DNA from: an uncultured Christensenella sp.
Lineage (GTDB): Bacteria > Bacillota > Clostridia > Christensenellales > Borkfalkiaceae
DNA length: 36,258 nucleotides
Reading direction: 5' to 3'
Assembly: GCA_910579585.1 (NCBI GenBank)
Contig: CAJTVA010000010.1
Coordinates: forward strand, 1-36,258
Positions within the stretch are counted from its first letter, which is position 1, and the number at the start of each line of letters is the position of its first letter. The notes under the pieces are model-generated. The model did not search any database and was not told the origin of the DNA. It saw nothing but the letters and a program-made list of their open reading frames with translations. Below, piece by piece: positions 5,617 to 14,102 of this stretch. The translations under genes and the position numbers were made by a program.

Positions 5617-7068
5617 TTAAATCAAAATTTTGCCTTCGAGGAAAGCGTTGAAAAGCCCCTCGACGTCAACGCCGCTTTTAATAAAGCACCCGATAAGTTC
5701 GTCGGCGGAAGCGATTTTTCCGCAGTTTGCTTCGAAATACTTTTTAAGCCCATCGCAAAACCTGTCGTCGCCGAGCGAAGTGCGAAGCATTTCAAACAAA
5801 ATCATTCCCTTGTTGTAGGTCACGTTGTTGTATTCGAGCTCGCTCGTAAATTCTTTCAGATGCCTGTGCATACGCGTGTCGGCAGAATCTTTCAGTTGAC
5901 TGAAAACGGTAAAGTACGCCCTGTAATAGCTCGTCGCGGAATTAATCATTCCCTTGCGCGTAAACCCGTAAGTGGGGTGGCTTTCAAAGAACATCACAGT
6001 CGAGTATTCCGCCAATCCCTCGTCCTGCCAGGCGTCGTTCATCTGGTCGCTGCCAACCATCGCGTACCACCATTGGTGCGCGTTTTCGTGAACGATAGTG
6101 TATAAGGTATTATCCTTATCCATACCGTCGGAAATCATAGTAAGCGCGGGGTACTCCATACCGCCGTAACAGAACCCCGTCTGCACAACGGAAAGAGTGG
6201 GGTAGACGTACCCGCCGAAAGTTTCCGAAAAGTAGTTAAGGCTTTCCACCGCGACGGCAAGCGAATTCTGTGCGTTGCCGTCCGAAATGTAGTAATAAAA
6301 AACTTCTACCCCGTTCGCGTTTTCGGAAATCACCTCGAATTTATCAGAAAGCACAAACGCAAAGTCACGCGCGTTTTTTAAAGTGTAAGAGCACTTCTTT
6401 CTGCCGTTGACGCAGCTTTCGTCCGTCAGCTTTCCGCTCGCCGCCGCCACGTATTTTTCGGGCATATCTATCGTAACCGAGTAATTTGCGCACTCCGAAA
6501 GGAACGGGTCGCCGCAGTAATAATAGTTGCACTCAACGAACCCTTCGCTCGAATACGCGCATAGCACGGGATAGAAGTTCCCTAAATTCACCGTGTTCTG
6601 CGTAACCCCCGTACGGTGGTTAACCTTGGCGAGAACCAGTGTGTAGTTGACGGTCAAAACCACGGTATCTTCGGGATATATGGGGGTCAACAGATTCACA
6701 ACAAGTATATTTTTGTCTTCTCCGCCGATTGACCAACCCGCACAGTTTTCAACGTTTTCGACCGTCATAGAGCCATAGCTTTCGCCCGCATAGTACGCCT
6801 TGGCGCTGTATGTCGCCGATACGGGCGGGAAAGCGGAGTTTTCTCTGAACGCATTGCCGTAAAGGTTGAACTTCAAATCGCTAATCTCGTTTTCGGTGTT
6901 GTTGTAGTATTCGACGTTCATCGTACCCGACAGGGTCGCCGTTTCGTCGTCGTAGATACAGAAAATGTCGTAAGAGGTCATTTTACCGTTATCCTGCGAA
7001 CAGGCGGCAAAGGACGCGCACAAGAAGGCGGCGCAGACCGTAACCAGAATTGCAATAAATTTTTTCAC
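5617..7068 (-). CDS. M1-family metallopeptidase, lipoprotein
   Basis: 483 residues from a GTG start at 7068, chosen because CGAGGTGTTACG precedes it; an upstream in-frame ATG (7089) would place that ribosome binding site inside the gene. The N-terminus is a lipoprotein signal (KKFIAILVTVCAAFLCASFA) with lipobox FAAC, so the enzyme is anchored outside the membrane. M1 motifs: GGMEY (variant of GXMEN, substrate N-terminus binding), zinc site HENAH at about residue 327 and the third ligand glutamate in WQDEGLAEY. Around residues 40-250 is the beta-rich N-terminal domain. It is shorter than full aminopeptidase N (no large C-terminal helical domain), as in many exported M1 peptidases. Likely releases amino acids from extracellular peptides. 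Confidence 0.88.
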   Translation of the reverse strand: MKKFIAILVTVCAAFLCASFAACSQDNGKMTSYDIFCIYDDETATLSGTMNVEYYNNTENEISDLKFNLYGNAFRENSAFPPVSATYSAKAYYAGESYGSMTVENVENCAGWSIGGEDKNILVVNLLTPIYPEDTVVLTVNYTLVLAKVNHRTGVTQNTVNLGNFYPVLCAYSSEGFVECNYYYCGDPFLSECANYSVTIDMPEKYVAAASGKLTDESCVNGRKKCSYTLKNARDFAFVLSDKFEVISENANGVEVFYYYISDGNAQNSLAVAVESLNYFSETFGGYVYPTLSVVQTGFCYGGMEYPALTMISDGMDKDNTLYTIVHENAHQWWYAMVGSDQMNDAWQDEGLAEYSTVMFFESHPTYGFTRKGMINSATSYYRAYFTVFSQLKDSADTRMHRHLKEFTSELEYNNVTYNKGMILFEMLRTSLGDDRFCDGLKKYFEANCGKIASADELIGCFIKSGVDVEGLFNAFLEGKILI

Positions 7069-7168
7069 CGTAACACCTCGCAGCGCCAAAGCGCTTTTTA
7101 AAATAAGATATGCGCGCGTAGCTTTAAATAAAACTTGTTTTTAACAATTTCGGCGCAACCGTAATAAA

Positions 7169-7840
7169 ATGTACAATATGGTATTTTGCGTTGTAAATGG
7201 CGGCACCGTGGCGGAAACCGATGTCCTTCCCGACTGTGACGTGGCGGTTTTCGGTTTCGGCGGACTCGGCGAAGTGGACTATGAGCGAGAGCTGAAAGGC
7301 GAAACCGAAAAATTCGATAAGGTTGCCAGGCTTTCCAAGGAAGCCGACTGCGGCATCGTCTGCGGTTGTAAAACGGTCAGTCGCGGGCTTTTAAGAAAGT
7401 CTGCGGCAGTTTCGGACAGGGGTAAACTTCTCGGCATATCGGATATGTTACACGTTTTGGACTGCGAGGACGTAAAAAGCGGCTCGTCACTCGGCTTCTA
7501 TCGCGTCAACGGTTGCAAGATAGGGTTGTGCGTCGAAAACGACTTGCTTTTCCCCGAAACGTTCAAAAGCCTTTCCATGTGCGGTTGCAACGTCATAATC
7601 GCCGTGCTTGAAGAAGTGCGCGACAACGTACCGCCGCTTCTCATCCGCGCCTACTCGTTTCTGTACGGAATTCCCGTCGTAATGGTGGCTGGAAGAACGG
7701 CTTATTTCGCGGATATATCGGGGGCAATCGCAACTTCTACGCAAAATATAACGCTTTTCGAGGTCAGTCCCAAGAACCAGTACCATTTGGTTACTACGCG
7801 CATAAAAGGCATCACTTCGGACTCCAGAGCAGATTATTGA
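7169..7840 (+). CDS. Nitrilase/carbon-nitrogen hydrolase-like protein lacking the catalytic residues
   Basis: 223 residues with the beta-alpha pattern of the C-N hydrolase superfamily: an N-terminal strand/helix portion, the segment RGKLLGISDMLHVLD and the strand-turn IGLCVENDLLFPETFKSLSM. In active nitrilases the latter reads IGLxICYDxxFPE with the nucleophilic Cys; here that position is Glu. The position of the catalytic Lys in the preceding segment also appears changed. The protein is shorter than usual (about 260-280). It is thus probably a pseudoenzyme or a binding protein with this fold. No clear Shine-Dalgarno; ATG 7169 or 7178 could be used. It stands alone between the M1 peptidase and an acetyltransferase. 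Family assignment is by fold-level motif resemblance. Confidence 0.6.
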   Translation: MYNMVFCVVNGGTVAETDVLPDCDVAVFGFGGLGEVDYERELKGETEKFDKVARLSKEADCGIVCGCKTVSRGLLRKSAAVSDRGKLLGISDMLHVLDCEDVKSGSSLGFYRVNGCKIGLCVENDLLFPETFKSLSMCGCNVIIAVLEEVRDNVPPLLIRAYSFLYGIPVVMVAGRTAYFADISGAIATSTQNITLFEVSPKNQYHLVTTRIKGITSDSRADY

Positions 7841-7846
7841 TTTCTC

Positions 7847-7874
7847 TTGACAAATTTTTAATACGCCGTATAAT
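7847..7874 (+). promoter_or_regulatory. Consensus promoter giving a leaderless acetyltransferase mRNA
   Basis: TTGACA (7847-7852), 16-bp spacer, TATAAT (7869-7874). The -10 ends 7 bp before the ATG at 7881, so the predicted +1 is the A of the start codon. Confidence 0.75.
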
Positions 7875-7880
7875 TGAATT

Positions 7881-8498
7881 ATGACGGAAAAAGAAAAGAT
7901 GCTAGCGGGTAAAATTTACAACCCGCACGACAAGGAATTAAGAGCGATAAGCTCCCGCGCCCACGCTCTCTGCATAAAATATAACGGCACGCCCGAAACT
8001 TGCTTTAAAAAACGGGAAAAGATTCTCGACGGACTTTTACCGAACAGGGGCGAGGGAACTTACCTGCAAGGACCCGTCCATTTCGATTACGGGGTTTTTA
8101 CAAAGGTCGGCAAAAACTTTTACGCAAACTTCAATCTTACCGTACTCGACACCTGCCCGGTGACGATAGGCGACAACGTTTTTTTCGGCCCGAACGTCGC
8201 TATTCTTGCGCCTAAGCACCCGTTGAGATATGCGGACAGAAATCCCTATCTTCACGCCGACGGCTATATGACCGACAAGGAGTACGGCGCGCCCGTAACA
8301 ATAGGCGATAATTGCTGGATAGCGGGCAACGTAACGATTCTTGCGGGCGCTAGTATCGGCGAAGGTTGCGTAATCGGCGCAGGCTCGGTGGTCGCAGGGA
8401 AAATCCCCGCAAACTCGCTTGCCTACGGCAACCCCTGTAAGGTCGTACGTCAGATAACCGAAAATGACGCAATCGACTTAAAAAAAGAACTTTTTTAA
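7881..8498 (+). CDS. Sugar O-acetyltransferase of the maltose/NodL/LacA family
   Basis: 205 residues. An N-terminal helical region (KEKMLAGKIYNPHDKELRAI) is the Mac domain typical of maltose acetyltransferases. It is followed by left-handed parallel beta-helix hexapeptide repeats (VTIGDNVFFGPNVAI; VTIGDNCWIAGNVTI; IGEGCVIGAGSVV) ending in GNPCKVVR. The catalytic histidine is in the APKHPL segment. These trimeric enzymes transfer acetyl from acetyl-CoA to a sugar hydroxyl and are cytoplasmic. No ribosome binding site; the consensus promoter places +1 at the ATG. The gene is followed by a perfect 20-bp terminator, so it is monocistronic. Confidence 0.9.
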   Translation: MTEKEKMLAGKIYNPHDKELRAISSRAHALCIKYNGTPETCFKKREKILDGLLPNRGEGTYLQGPVHFDYGVFTKVGKNFYANFNLTVLDTCPVTIGDNVFFGPNVAILAPKHPLRYADRNPYLHADGYMTDKEYGAPVTIGDNCWIAGNVTILAGASIGEGCVIGAGSVVAGKIPANSLAYGNPCKVVRQITENDAIDLKKELF

Positions 8499-8501
8499 GT
8501 T

Positions 8502-8541
8502 AAAAGCGGCGGTTTGAAAAATTTTTCAAACCGCCGCTTTT
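8502..8541. terminator. Perfect 20-bp-arm terminator
   Basis: Arms 8502-8521 and 8522-8541 are exact reverse complements (AAAAGCGGCGGTTTG then five As; mirrored). It ends the acetyltransferase unit before the yicC promoter. Confidence 0.85.
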
Positions 8542-8543
8542 GC

Positions 8544-8572
8544 TTGTATTTTCCGAAAAACGCTGTTATAAT
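8544..8572 (+). promoter_or_regulatory. Promoter of the yicC-gmk unit
   Basis: TTGTAT (8544-8549), 17-bp spacer, TATAAT (8567-8572); +1 near 8579, about 34 nt before yicC. Confidence 0.65.
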
Positions 8573-8612
8573 TAAATTATAAAATAATTTACGGCTTGGC
8601 TGAGGTGTAAAA

Positions 8613-9488
8613 ATGTACAGTATGACGGGTTACGGCAGGGGCGAGTATAAAAGCGGCGGAATAGAGCTCACCGTCGAGATAAAAACGGTCAACAACCGCT
8701 ATCTCGACGCGGCAATCAAAGCACCCAGAATTTTTGTCGCCCACGAAGAGGTTGTCCGCTCGGTTTTGCGCGAATACCTCACACGCGGTCACGCAGATAT
8801 ATTCGTGTCGTTTTCCGACAAGCGCGAGCGTGAAAAATCGCTTTACCTCGACGAAGAAACCGCAAAATCGTATGTCGCCGCCGCAAAGCGTATAAAAGCT
8901 CTTTTTCCCGACGCCGCCGACGATATCAGCGTAAGCGGTATACTCCGCTATCCCGACGTAATCAAGTCCGAAGACGTTTCCGCCGCTGACGAAGAGCTTA
9001 TTTCCGCACTCAAAACCGCGCTTAAAGCCGCCCTCGAAAAACTGAACGTAATGCGCGAAGCGGAGGGTAAAAAGCTCGAAGCGGATATGCTTTCGAGAAT
9101 GAAAACTATAGAAAAACTCGTTTCCGACGTTGAAAAACGCGCCCCGCTGGTTGCGCTAAATTACAGACAGAAGCTCGAAACCAAAATGAAAAAGATTTTA
9201 GACGGCGTAGAGGTGGACGAGGGCAGGCTTTTAACCGAAGCCGCGATTTTCGCCGATAAAAGTAATATCGACGAAGAACTTACCCGCCTGCACTCCCATA
9301 TCTCACAGTTTTGCGACATCTGCCGCGAAACGCTCGTCGGCAGAAAGCTGGACTTTCTGGTGCAGGAATTTAACCGCGAAACCAATACAATCTGTTCAAA
9401 ATCAAACGATTTGGAAATAACCAGATTGGGTCTTGCTTTAAAGAATGAAATCGAAAAGGTGCGGGAGCAGGTCCAGAATGTCGAGTAA
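8613..9488 (+). CDS. yicC: YicC/YloC-family endoribonuclease
   Basis: 291 residues starting with the family hallmark MYSMTGYGRGE and ending in the conserved REFNRETNTICSKSND-like segment (here VQEFNRETNTICSKSNDLEI) and GLALKNEIEKVREQVQNVE. YicC proteins are toroidal RNases that take part in mRNA and small-RNA turnover. Ribosome binding site GGCTGAGGTGTAAAA precedes ATG 8613. Full length for the family. The stop overlaps the start of gmk, so the two are translationally coupled. In Bacillus, remA lies between yicC and gmk; it is absent here. Confidence 0.93.
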   Translation: MYSMTGYGRGEYKSGGIELTVEIKTVNNRYLDAAIKAPRIFVAHEEVVRSVLREYLTRGHADIFVSFSDKREREKSLYLDEETAKSYVAAAKRIKALFPDAADDISVSGILRYPDVIKSEDVSAADEELISALKTALKAALEKLNVMREAEGKKLEADMLSRMKTIEKLVSDVEKRAPLVALNYRQKLETKMKKILDGVEVDEGRLLTEAAIFADKSNIDEELTRLHSHISQFCDICRETLVGRKLDFLVQEFNRETNTICSKSNDLEITRLGLALKNEIEKVREQVQNVE

Positions 9489-10038
9489 AAATCTTCTTAT
9501 CGTCCTTTCGGGTCCGTCGGGCGTCGGCAAAGGCACGGTTGTAAAACAACTTTTAAGCACGGGCAACTACGCGCTCAGCGTTTCCTGCACCACCCGAAAA
9601 ATGCGAGAGGGCGAGGTCGAGGGCAAATCTTACTTCTTCATTTCGAAAGAAAAATTTTTAAAAGATATAGAAAACGGCGGCTTTTTGGAGTATTCCGAAC
9701 ACTTCGGCAACTATTACGGCACGCCTAAAAAGTTCGTTGAAGAGCAGCTTCTGTCCCGCGACGTCGTTTTGGAGATAGAGGTGGACGGCGCACTTCAAGC
9801 GAAGAGGTCCCACCCCGAAGCTGTGCTTATAATGCTTCTGCCCCCAGACGAAGCTACTTTGAAAGAACGGCTCAAAGGCAGGGGCACCGAAACCGAAGAG
9901 GAAATAGAAAAACGCCTCAAACGCGCCGAATACGAGCTATCCCGTAAAGACGAATACGACTATTGCGTGGTCAACGACGACCTCGACGAGTGTGTAAAAA
10001 AATTAGAAAATCTAATCAAAAAATTGAAACTTATATAA
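9478..10038 (+). CDS. gmk: Guanylate kinase
   Basis: 186 residues from ATG 9478. It phosphorylates GMP to GDP with ATP. The P-loop GPSGVGKGT lies at about residues 10-18, then the GMP-binding TTRKMREGEVEGKSYFF and the C-terminal lid region. I prefer ATG 9478 to the upstream in-frame ATG at 9445 because the family starts a few residues before the P-loop. The gene overlaps the last 11 bases of yicC. It is followed by a gap of 138 nt containing an intergenic structured element and a promoter before rpoZ, whereas these genes are close-set in most relatives. Confidence 0.95.
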   Translation: MSSKNLLIVLSGPSGVGKGTVVKQLLSTGNYALSVSCTTRKMREGEVEGKSYFFISKEKFLKDIENGGFLEYSEHFGNYYGTPKKFVEEQLLSRDVVLEIEVDGALQAKRSHPEAVLIMLLPPDEATLKERLKGRGTETEEEIEKRLKRAEYELSRKDEYDYCVVNDDLDECVKKLENLIKKLKLI

Positions 10039-10044
10039 GTTACT

Positions 10045-10140
10045 CAATACCGGGTAGAACTGCGATAACCATCGTTCCCTTACGCAAAGTAAGCTCGCTC
10101 GGGTTCCCCGCATTCGCCTTGTCTTGTTTGCTTTTGTTAG
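10045..10140 (+). repeat. Intergenic structured element, copy A (gmk/rpoZ)
   Basis: Core hairpin CTTAC-GCAAA-GTAAG (10079-10093) and the conserved tail CGCCTTGTCTTGTTTGC (10115-10131). Outer stems are weaker than in other copies (for example AACC/GGTT around the core). The tail also supplies the -35 of the rpoZ promoter. Confidence 0.6.
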
Positions 10141-10153
10141 TTTTAGATATAAT
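10124..10153 (+). promoter_or_regulatory. Probable rpoZ promoter
   Basis: TTGTTT (10124-10129), 18-bp spacer, TATAAT (10148-10153), with rpoZ starting 24 bp further on. The -35 lies within the tail of the structured element. Confidence 0.5.
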
Positions 10154-10176
10154 GCATAAATAAGGAGTTTAAATAT

Positions 10177-10395
10177 ATGATAAACAATCCCCCCGTAGAC
10201 GTACTTATAGAACAGCTCGGTACTGACGGACAGCCCGTTTCGCGCTATTGCCTTTGCGTAGTCGCGTCAAAGCGTGCAAGGCAGATAATCGAGCAGACCG
10301 CTGGTCAGAACGCAACAAGCAAAGAGATAATCAAAGAACTTGCCGTTGCCTCGCGAGAGATAGCGAACGGTAAGATTAAGTGCGTAAAGGACTAA
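10177..10395 (+). CDS. rpoZ: RNA polymerase omega subunit
   Basis: 72 residues. The core omega motif is recognisable: the N-terminal helix (VDVLIEQLG), then YCLCVVASKRARQI followed by a helix and IKELAVASREIANGKI. Omega stabilises the beta' subunit during polymerase assembly. TAAGGAGTTTAAATAT precedes ATG 10177. It sits between gmk and priA as in other Firmicutes, but coaBC, usually next, is missing. Confidence 0.88.
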   Translation: MINNPPVDVLIEQLGTDGQPVSRYCLCVVASKRARQIIEQTAGQNATSKEIIKELAVASREIANGKIKCVKD

Positions 10396-10403
10396 GTCTA
10401 TAA

Positions 10404-12575
10404 GTGTACGCACAGGTCATAGTCGACATTGCCCACAGCCAAGTGGACAAAATATTCGAGTATTCCTGCCCGCCGGATACCAAGGCGGGTAGCCGCGTTA
10501 AAGTGCCTTTCGGCGGCAGAATAATCGACGGCTTTATTCTCGGCGTGTCCGAAAAGTCCTCGTACCCGCCCGAAAAGATAAAACCGGTCAAGGAAGTATT
10601 CGACGAATTACCCGCGCTTCAGGAAGAGTGTTTTTCTCTCACGGAGCGCCTTTCTTCGCGCTATAAAGTGCCGAAAGCATCGGTTTTAAGACTGTTTCTG
10701 CCCTCCGAAATGCGCCTTGGAAAGGTGCGTGAAATTTATAAAAAATACGCGAAACTAAATGATATTGCGGCACCAATTTCAAAATCGGCAAAAAGGCAGA
10801 GGGAGATTATAGACTATCTTTCTACGCGCGAAGAATGCGATTATACCTACCTTTGTAACGAATTCGGCCGCGGCGCCGTCAATTCTCTGGAAGAAAAGGG
10901 CGCAATCGCTGTTGAAAAGCGCAGAATAAAGCGCAACCCCGTACCCGAAATAATTTCCGAAGAAAACCCCAAAATTTTGACATATATGCAGGGCAACGCG
11001 ATAGAAAGTATCGAAACTTCGCCAAAACGCGTGCACCTTATTCACGGTGTGACGGGTAGCGGTAAAACCGAAATTTATCTTCAAATTATCGCAAACGAAA
11101 TTAAAAAAGGCAAATCCGCAATATTCCTTGTTCCCGAAATTTCTCTTACCCCGCAAATGCTTTCCCAGCTCCGCGCCCGCTTTAAAGGCGAGGCGGCGAT
11201 AATCCACAGCGGACTTTCCGCAGGCGAGCGATTCGACGAGTGGTGGCGCCTACGTTCGGGTGAAGCCAAAATCGCAATCGGCGCCAGAAGCGCAGTCTTC
11301 GCCCCGCTTGAAAATATCGGCGCAATCATAATCGACGAAGAGCACGACTCTTCGTATCTTTCCGAAACCTCACCGCGCTACTCTACGGTAGAGGTCGCTA
11401 AAATGCGTGCGGAATACAACGGTTGCAAGCTGATTTTAGGCAGTGCAACTCCGTCCGTCGAAAGCTATAAAGAGGCGGTAGAGGGCAATTACAACCTCGT
11501 CACCCTGCCCGAACGGATAAATAAAAGACCTATGCCCGAAATCGTTATTTCGGATATGCGTAAAGAAGTGAAACGCGGCAACCCCTCGCCTTTTTCGGCG
11601 GCGCTCCGCGAAGAGCTCGACGCAACTTTGAAAAGCGGCAATCAGGCGATTATATTTCTTAATCGCCGAGGCTATTCGCAAAAGGTCATCTGCCGTGACT
11701 GCGGCTACGTCGCAAAGTGCGAAAACTGCGACGTCAGTCTGACTTATCATAGCGAAGAAGACTGCTTAAAATGCCACTACTGCGGCACGAGATACAGAAT
11801 GCTTCCCGCTTGCCCCGATTGCGGCGGCGTTCATATCCGTTACAGCGGCACGGGCACCCAGCGCGTGGTCGAAGAGCTTTCGGCACTATTCCCCGCGTCT
11901 AGAATAATAAGAATGGATAACGATACCGTCTCGGGAAAAGACGGTCACTATAAAATATTAAGCAAATTCGCTAAAAAGGAAGCCGATATTCTCGTTGGCA
12001 CGCAGATGATAGCAAAGGGGCACGACTTCCCCGCCGTAACCCTCGTCGGAATTTTAGATGCGGACATGAGCTTGCAGTTTTCCGATTACAGAAGCGGAGA
12101 GCGGACTTTCCAGCTCATAACTCAGGTCGCGGGCAGAAGCGGCAGAGCGGATATGAAAGGCAAAGTCGTCTTGCAAACCTATTGCCCCGAAAACTATATT
12201 TTGCGCTACGCCGTAAATTACGACTACGAGGGCTTTTTCAACAACGAAATAAAAATCCGTGAAGCAACGTATTTTCCGCCGTATTCCCTTATCTGCCGTG
12301 TAATGGTCACGGGCGAGGACGATAAAAAAGCGCTCGACGCGCTTAAAGGCGTGTATTTCGACATAGAAGAGCTTAAAAAGACCAACCCCAAAGAATTTAT
12401 ATTCCTCAACAAAATGCACTCGCCCGTCAAAAAAATTCAGGGCAAACACCGCTATCAGGTGCTAATGCGGCTTAAAAGTTACGCGCTTTTACAAAAAATC
12501 TACGCCGTTTCGGTCAGCCGCACTACTTCCGACGTCCTAGTCTACGTCGAAGAAAACCCCACCAACCTTTCGTAA
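10404..12575 (+). CDS. priA: Primosomal protein N' (replication restart helicase PriA)
   Basis: 723 residues from a GTG start 8 bp after the rpoZ stop (AAAGGA lies 11 nt upstream, at the end of rpoZ). The N-terminal DNA-binding domain (about 1-190) is followed by a helicase core with Walker A HGVTGSGKTE and Walker B DEEHDSSY. A zinc-binding insert has eight cysteines (CRDCGYVAKCENC and CLKCHYCG plus CPDCG). The C-terminal part has QVAGRSGRADMKG. PriA rebuilds forks at stalled or recombined sites by loading the replicative helicase. Length is usual. def follows after 10 bp, so the genes are co-transcribed. Confidence 0.96.
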   Translation: MYAQVIVDIAHSQVDKIFEYSCPPDTKAGSRVKVPFGGRIIDGFILGVSEKSSYPPEKIKPVKEVFDELPALQEECFSLTERLSSRYKVPKASVLRLFLPSEMRLGKVREIYKKYAKLNDIAAPISKSAKRQREIIDYLSTREECDYTYLCNEFGRGAVNSLEEKGAIAVEKRRIKRNPVPEIISEENPKILTYMQGNAIESIETSPKRVHLIHGVTGSGKTEIYLQIIANEIKKGKSAIFLVPEISLTPQMLSQLRARFKGEAAIIHSGLSAGERFDEWWRLRSGEAKIAIGARSAVFAPLENIGAIIIDEEHDSSYLSETSPRYSTVEVAKMRAEYNGCKLILGSATPSVESYKEAVEGNYNLVTLPERINKRPMPEIVISDMRKEVKRGNPSPFSAALREELDATLKSGNQAIIFLNRRGYSQKVICRDCGYVAKCENCDVSLTYHSEEDCLKCHYCGTRYRMLPACPDCGGVHIRYSGTGTQRVVEELSALFPASRIIRMDNDTVSGKDGHYKILSKFAKKEADILVGTQMIAKGHDFPAVTLVGILDADMSLQFSDYRSGERTFQLITQVAGRSGRADMKGKVVLQTYCPENYILRYAVNYDYEGFFNNEIKIREATYFPPYSLICRVMVTGEDDKKALDALKGVYFDIEELKKTNPKEFIFLNKMHSPVKKIQGKHRYQVLMRLKSYALLQKIYAVSVSRTTSDVLVYVEENPTNLS

Positions 12576-12585
12576 AGGAGAAAAA

Positions 12586-13050
12586 ATGTCAGTAAAATTC
12601 GTCGTTCAGACGGGGGAGCCCGTTTTAAGAGAAAAATGCAGTGAAATTAAAACGTTCAATTCAGAGCTTTGGCAGCTCCTTGCCGATATGAAAGAAACAG
12701 TCCGCGCCGAGAACGGCGCAGGACTTGCCGCCCCGCAGATAGGTCTTGCTTTAAGGGTAGTCGTAATAGACGTGGACGAGGGCTTTTTCGAGCTTATTAA
12801 CCCCGTCATTATCGCGACCAAAGGAGAGCAGGTCGGCCCCGAGGGTTGCCTTTCGGTCAAAGGCAAGCAGGGCACCGTCCGCCGCCCGTATAAAGTCAAG
12901 GCGGAGTATCGCGACAGGTTTGGTAAAAAACACAAACTCACGGCAGAGGGCTTTTTTGCCCGCGCTGTCTGTCACGAGCTGGACCACTTGGACGGCAGGC
13001 TTTACACCGACATAGCCGAAGAATTATACGACTTGCCGTCGGAGGACTGA
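12586..13050 (+). CDS. def: Peptide deformylase
   Basis: 154 residues with all three catalytic motifs: GAGLAAPQIG (motif 1), EGCLSV (motif 2, metal-ligand Cys) and HELDHLDG (motif 3, HExxH). It removes the N-formyl group from nascent proteins using Fe2+. Its length and motif 2 form fit the shorter PDF subtype. AAAGGAGAAAAA precedes the ATG. Its functional partner fmt is next, separated by 134 nt holding a structured element. Confidence 0.96.
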   Translation: MSVKFVVQTGEPVLREKCSEIKTFNSELWQLLADMKETVRAENGAGLAAPQIGLALRVVVIDVDEGFFELINPVIIATKGEQVGPEGCLSVKGKQGTVRRPYKVKAEYRDRFGKKHKLTAEGFFARAVCHELDHLDGRLYTDIAEELYDLPSED

Positions 13051-13056
13051 CATCTC

Positions 13057-13126
13057 CGCAATCATTGCGGTATACTTCGTTAAACTTCGCTCCGCATAAT
13101 CGTGTACGCAAAGCGCACTGATTGCG
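13057..13126 (+). repeat. Intergenic structured element, copy B (def/fmt)
   Basis: Outer stem CGCAATCA (13057-13064) with TGATTGCG (13119-13126), 8 bp perfect. Inner hairpin GTG-ta-CGC-AAA-GCG-CAC (13102-13118), matching the core TAC-GCAAA of other copies. The head contains TATACTTCG as in copy E. Confidence 0.55.
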
Positions 13127-13184
13127 ACTGCTTTTCTGTCTGCCGCGCGACGGCGGTTACAAAACGCATTAATAAGGTATAACT

Positions 13185-14102
13185 ATGAAAATCGTCTTTG
13201 CGGGTTCGCCGGAGTTTGCGGTTCCCGCGCTTGAAAAGTTAATAGAAGCGGGTAAAGAGGTAGTGGCGGTCGTCACCCAGCCCGACAAGCCCGTCGGCAG
13301 AAAACAGGTCTTGACCCCGACGCCCGTAAAAAAGTACGCTGTTTCAAAGGGCTTGCCCGTGTTTGATTTCAAAAAAATCAGAGATAATTGCCCGACCCTC
13401 TCCGCACTCGGTGCCGATATTATGATAACCTGCGCCTACGGACAGCTTTTAACAAATGAAGTTTTAAACTGCTTTATGGGCGGAGTGTGGAATATTCACG
13501 CGTCACTGCTTCCGAAATATCGCGGCGCGTCCCCCGTTCAATCGGCCATATTGGGGGGTGAATCGCATACAGGCGTTACGGTTATGCGTACCGAGCTCGC
13601 TCTCGATACGGGAGATATGTTGCTTGTAAAAAGGTGTGAAATAGGAAATCTGACCTGCGGAGAACTCAGCGCCAAGCTTTCCGCGCTCGGCGCCGACGCC
13701 GCGCTTGAAGCCGTTGAACTTTTAGAAAAGGGCGAGCCCCGACTTTTAATGCAGGACGACGCCGTTGCTACCTATTGCACTAAAATAAAAAAAGAGGACG
13801 GGAAGCTCGATTTTTCGGCTACGCCCCAACATGTGTGCCGTTTAATCAAAGCTTTCAGTCCCGCCCCTGCCGCTTTTTGCGATTTCAACGGCGCTATTTT
13901 GAATATCTATAACGCAGAGGTAGGCGCGCTTTCGGGCGGCAAAGCGGGCGAAGTTCTTTCCGCGGACAAGCGCGGTGTTGCCGTAAGTTGCGGTAACGGC
14001 TCTATTTTATTGACGGAATTACAGCCTGCGGGCGGCAAAAGAATGAAAGCCGCGGATTTTGTGAACGGCAGAAAGATAAAGGTAGGGGACTTACTTGAAT
14101 AA
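13185..14102 (+). CDS. fmt: Methionyl-tRNA formyltransferase
   Basis: 305 residues. It formylates Met-tRNA(fMet) with 10-formyl-THF. The N-terminal catalytic domain carries the hallmark NIHASLLPKYRGASP and the catalytic Asn-His-Asp set (N of NIHAS, its His, and D of LDTGDM). The C-terminal domain starts around residue 205 (FSATPQHVCRLIKAFSP) and binds the tRNA. AAGGTATAACT precedes ATG 13185. The gene overlaps rsmB by 8 bases. Confidence 0.96.
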   Translation: MKIVFAGSPEFAVPALEKLIEAGKEVVAVVTQPDKPVGRKQVLTPTPVKKYAVSKGLPVFDFKKIRDNCPTLSALGADIMITCAYGQLLTNEVLNCFMGGVWNIHASLLPKYRGASPVQSAILGGESHTGVTVMRTELALDTGDMLLVKRCEIGNLTCGELSAKLSALGADAALEAVELLEKGEPRLLMQDDAVATYCTKIKKEDGKLDFSATPQHVCRLIKAFSPAPAAFCDFNGAILNIYNAEVGALSGGKAGEVLSADKRGVAVSCGNGSILLTELQPAGGKRMKAADFVNGRKIKVGDLLE

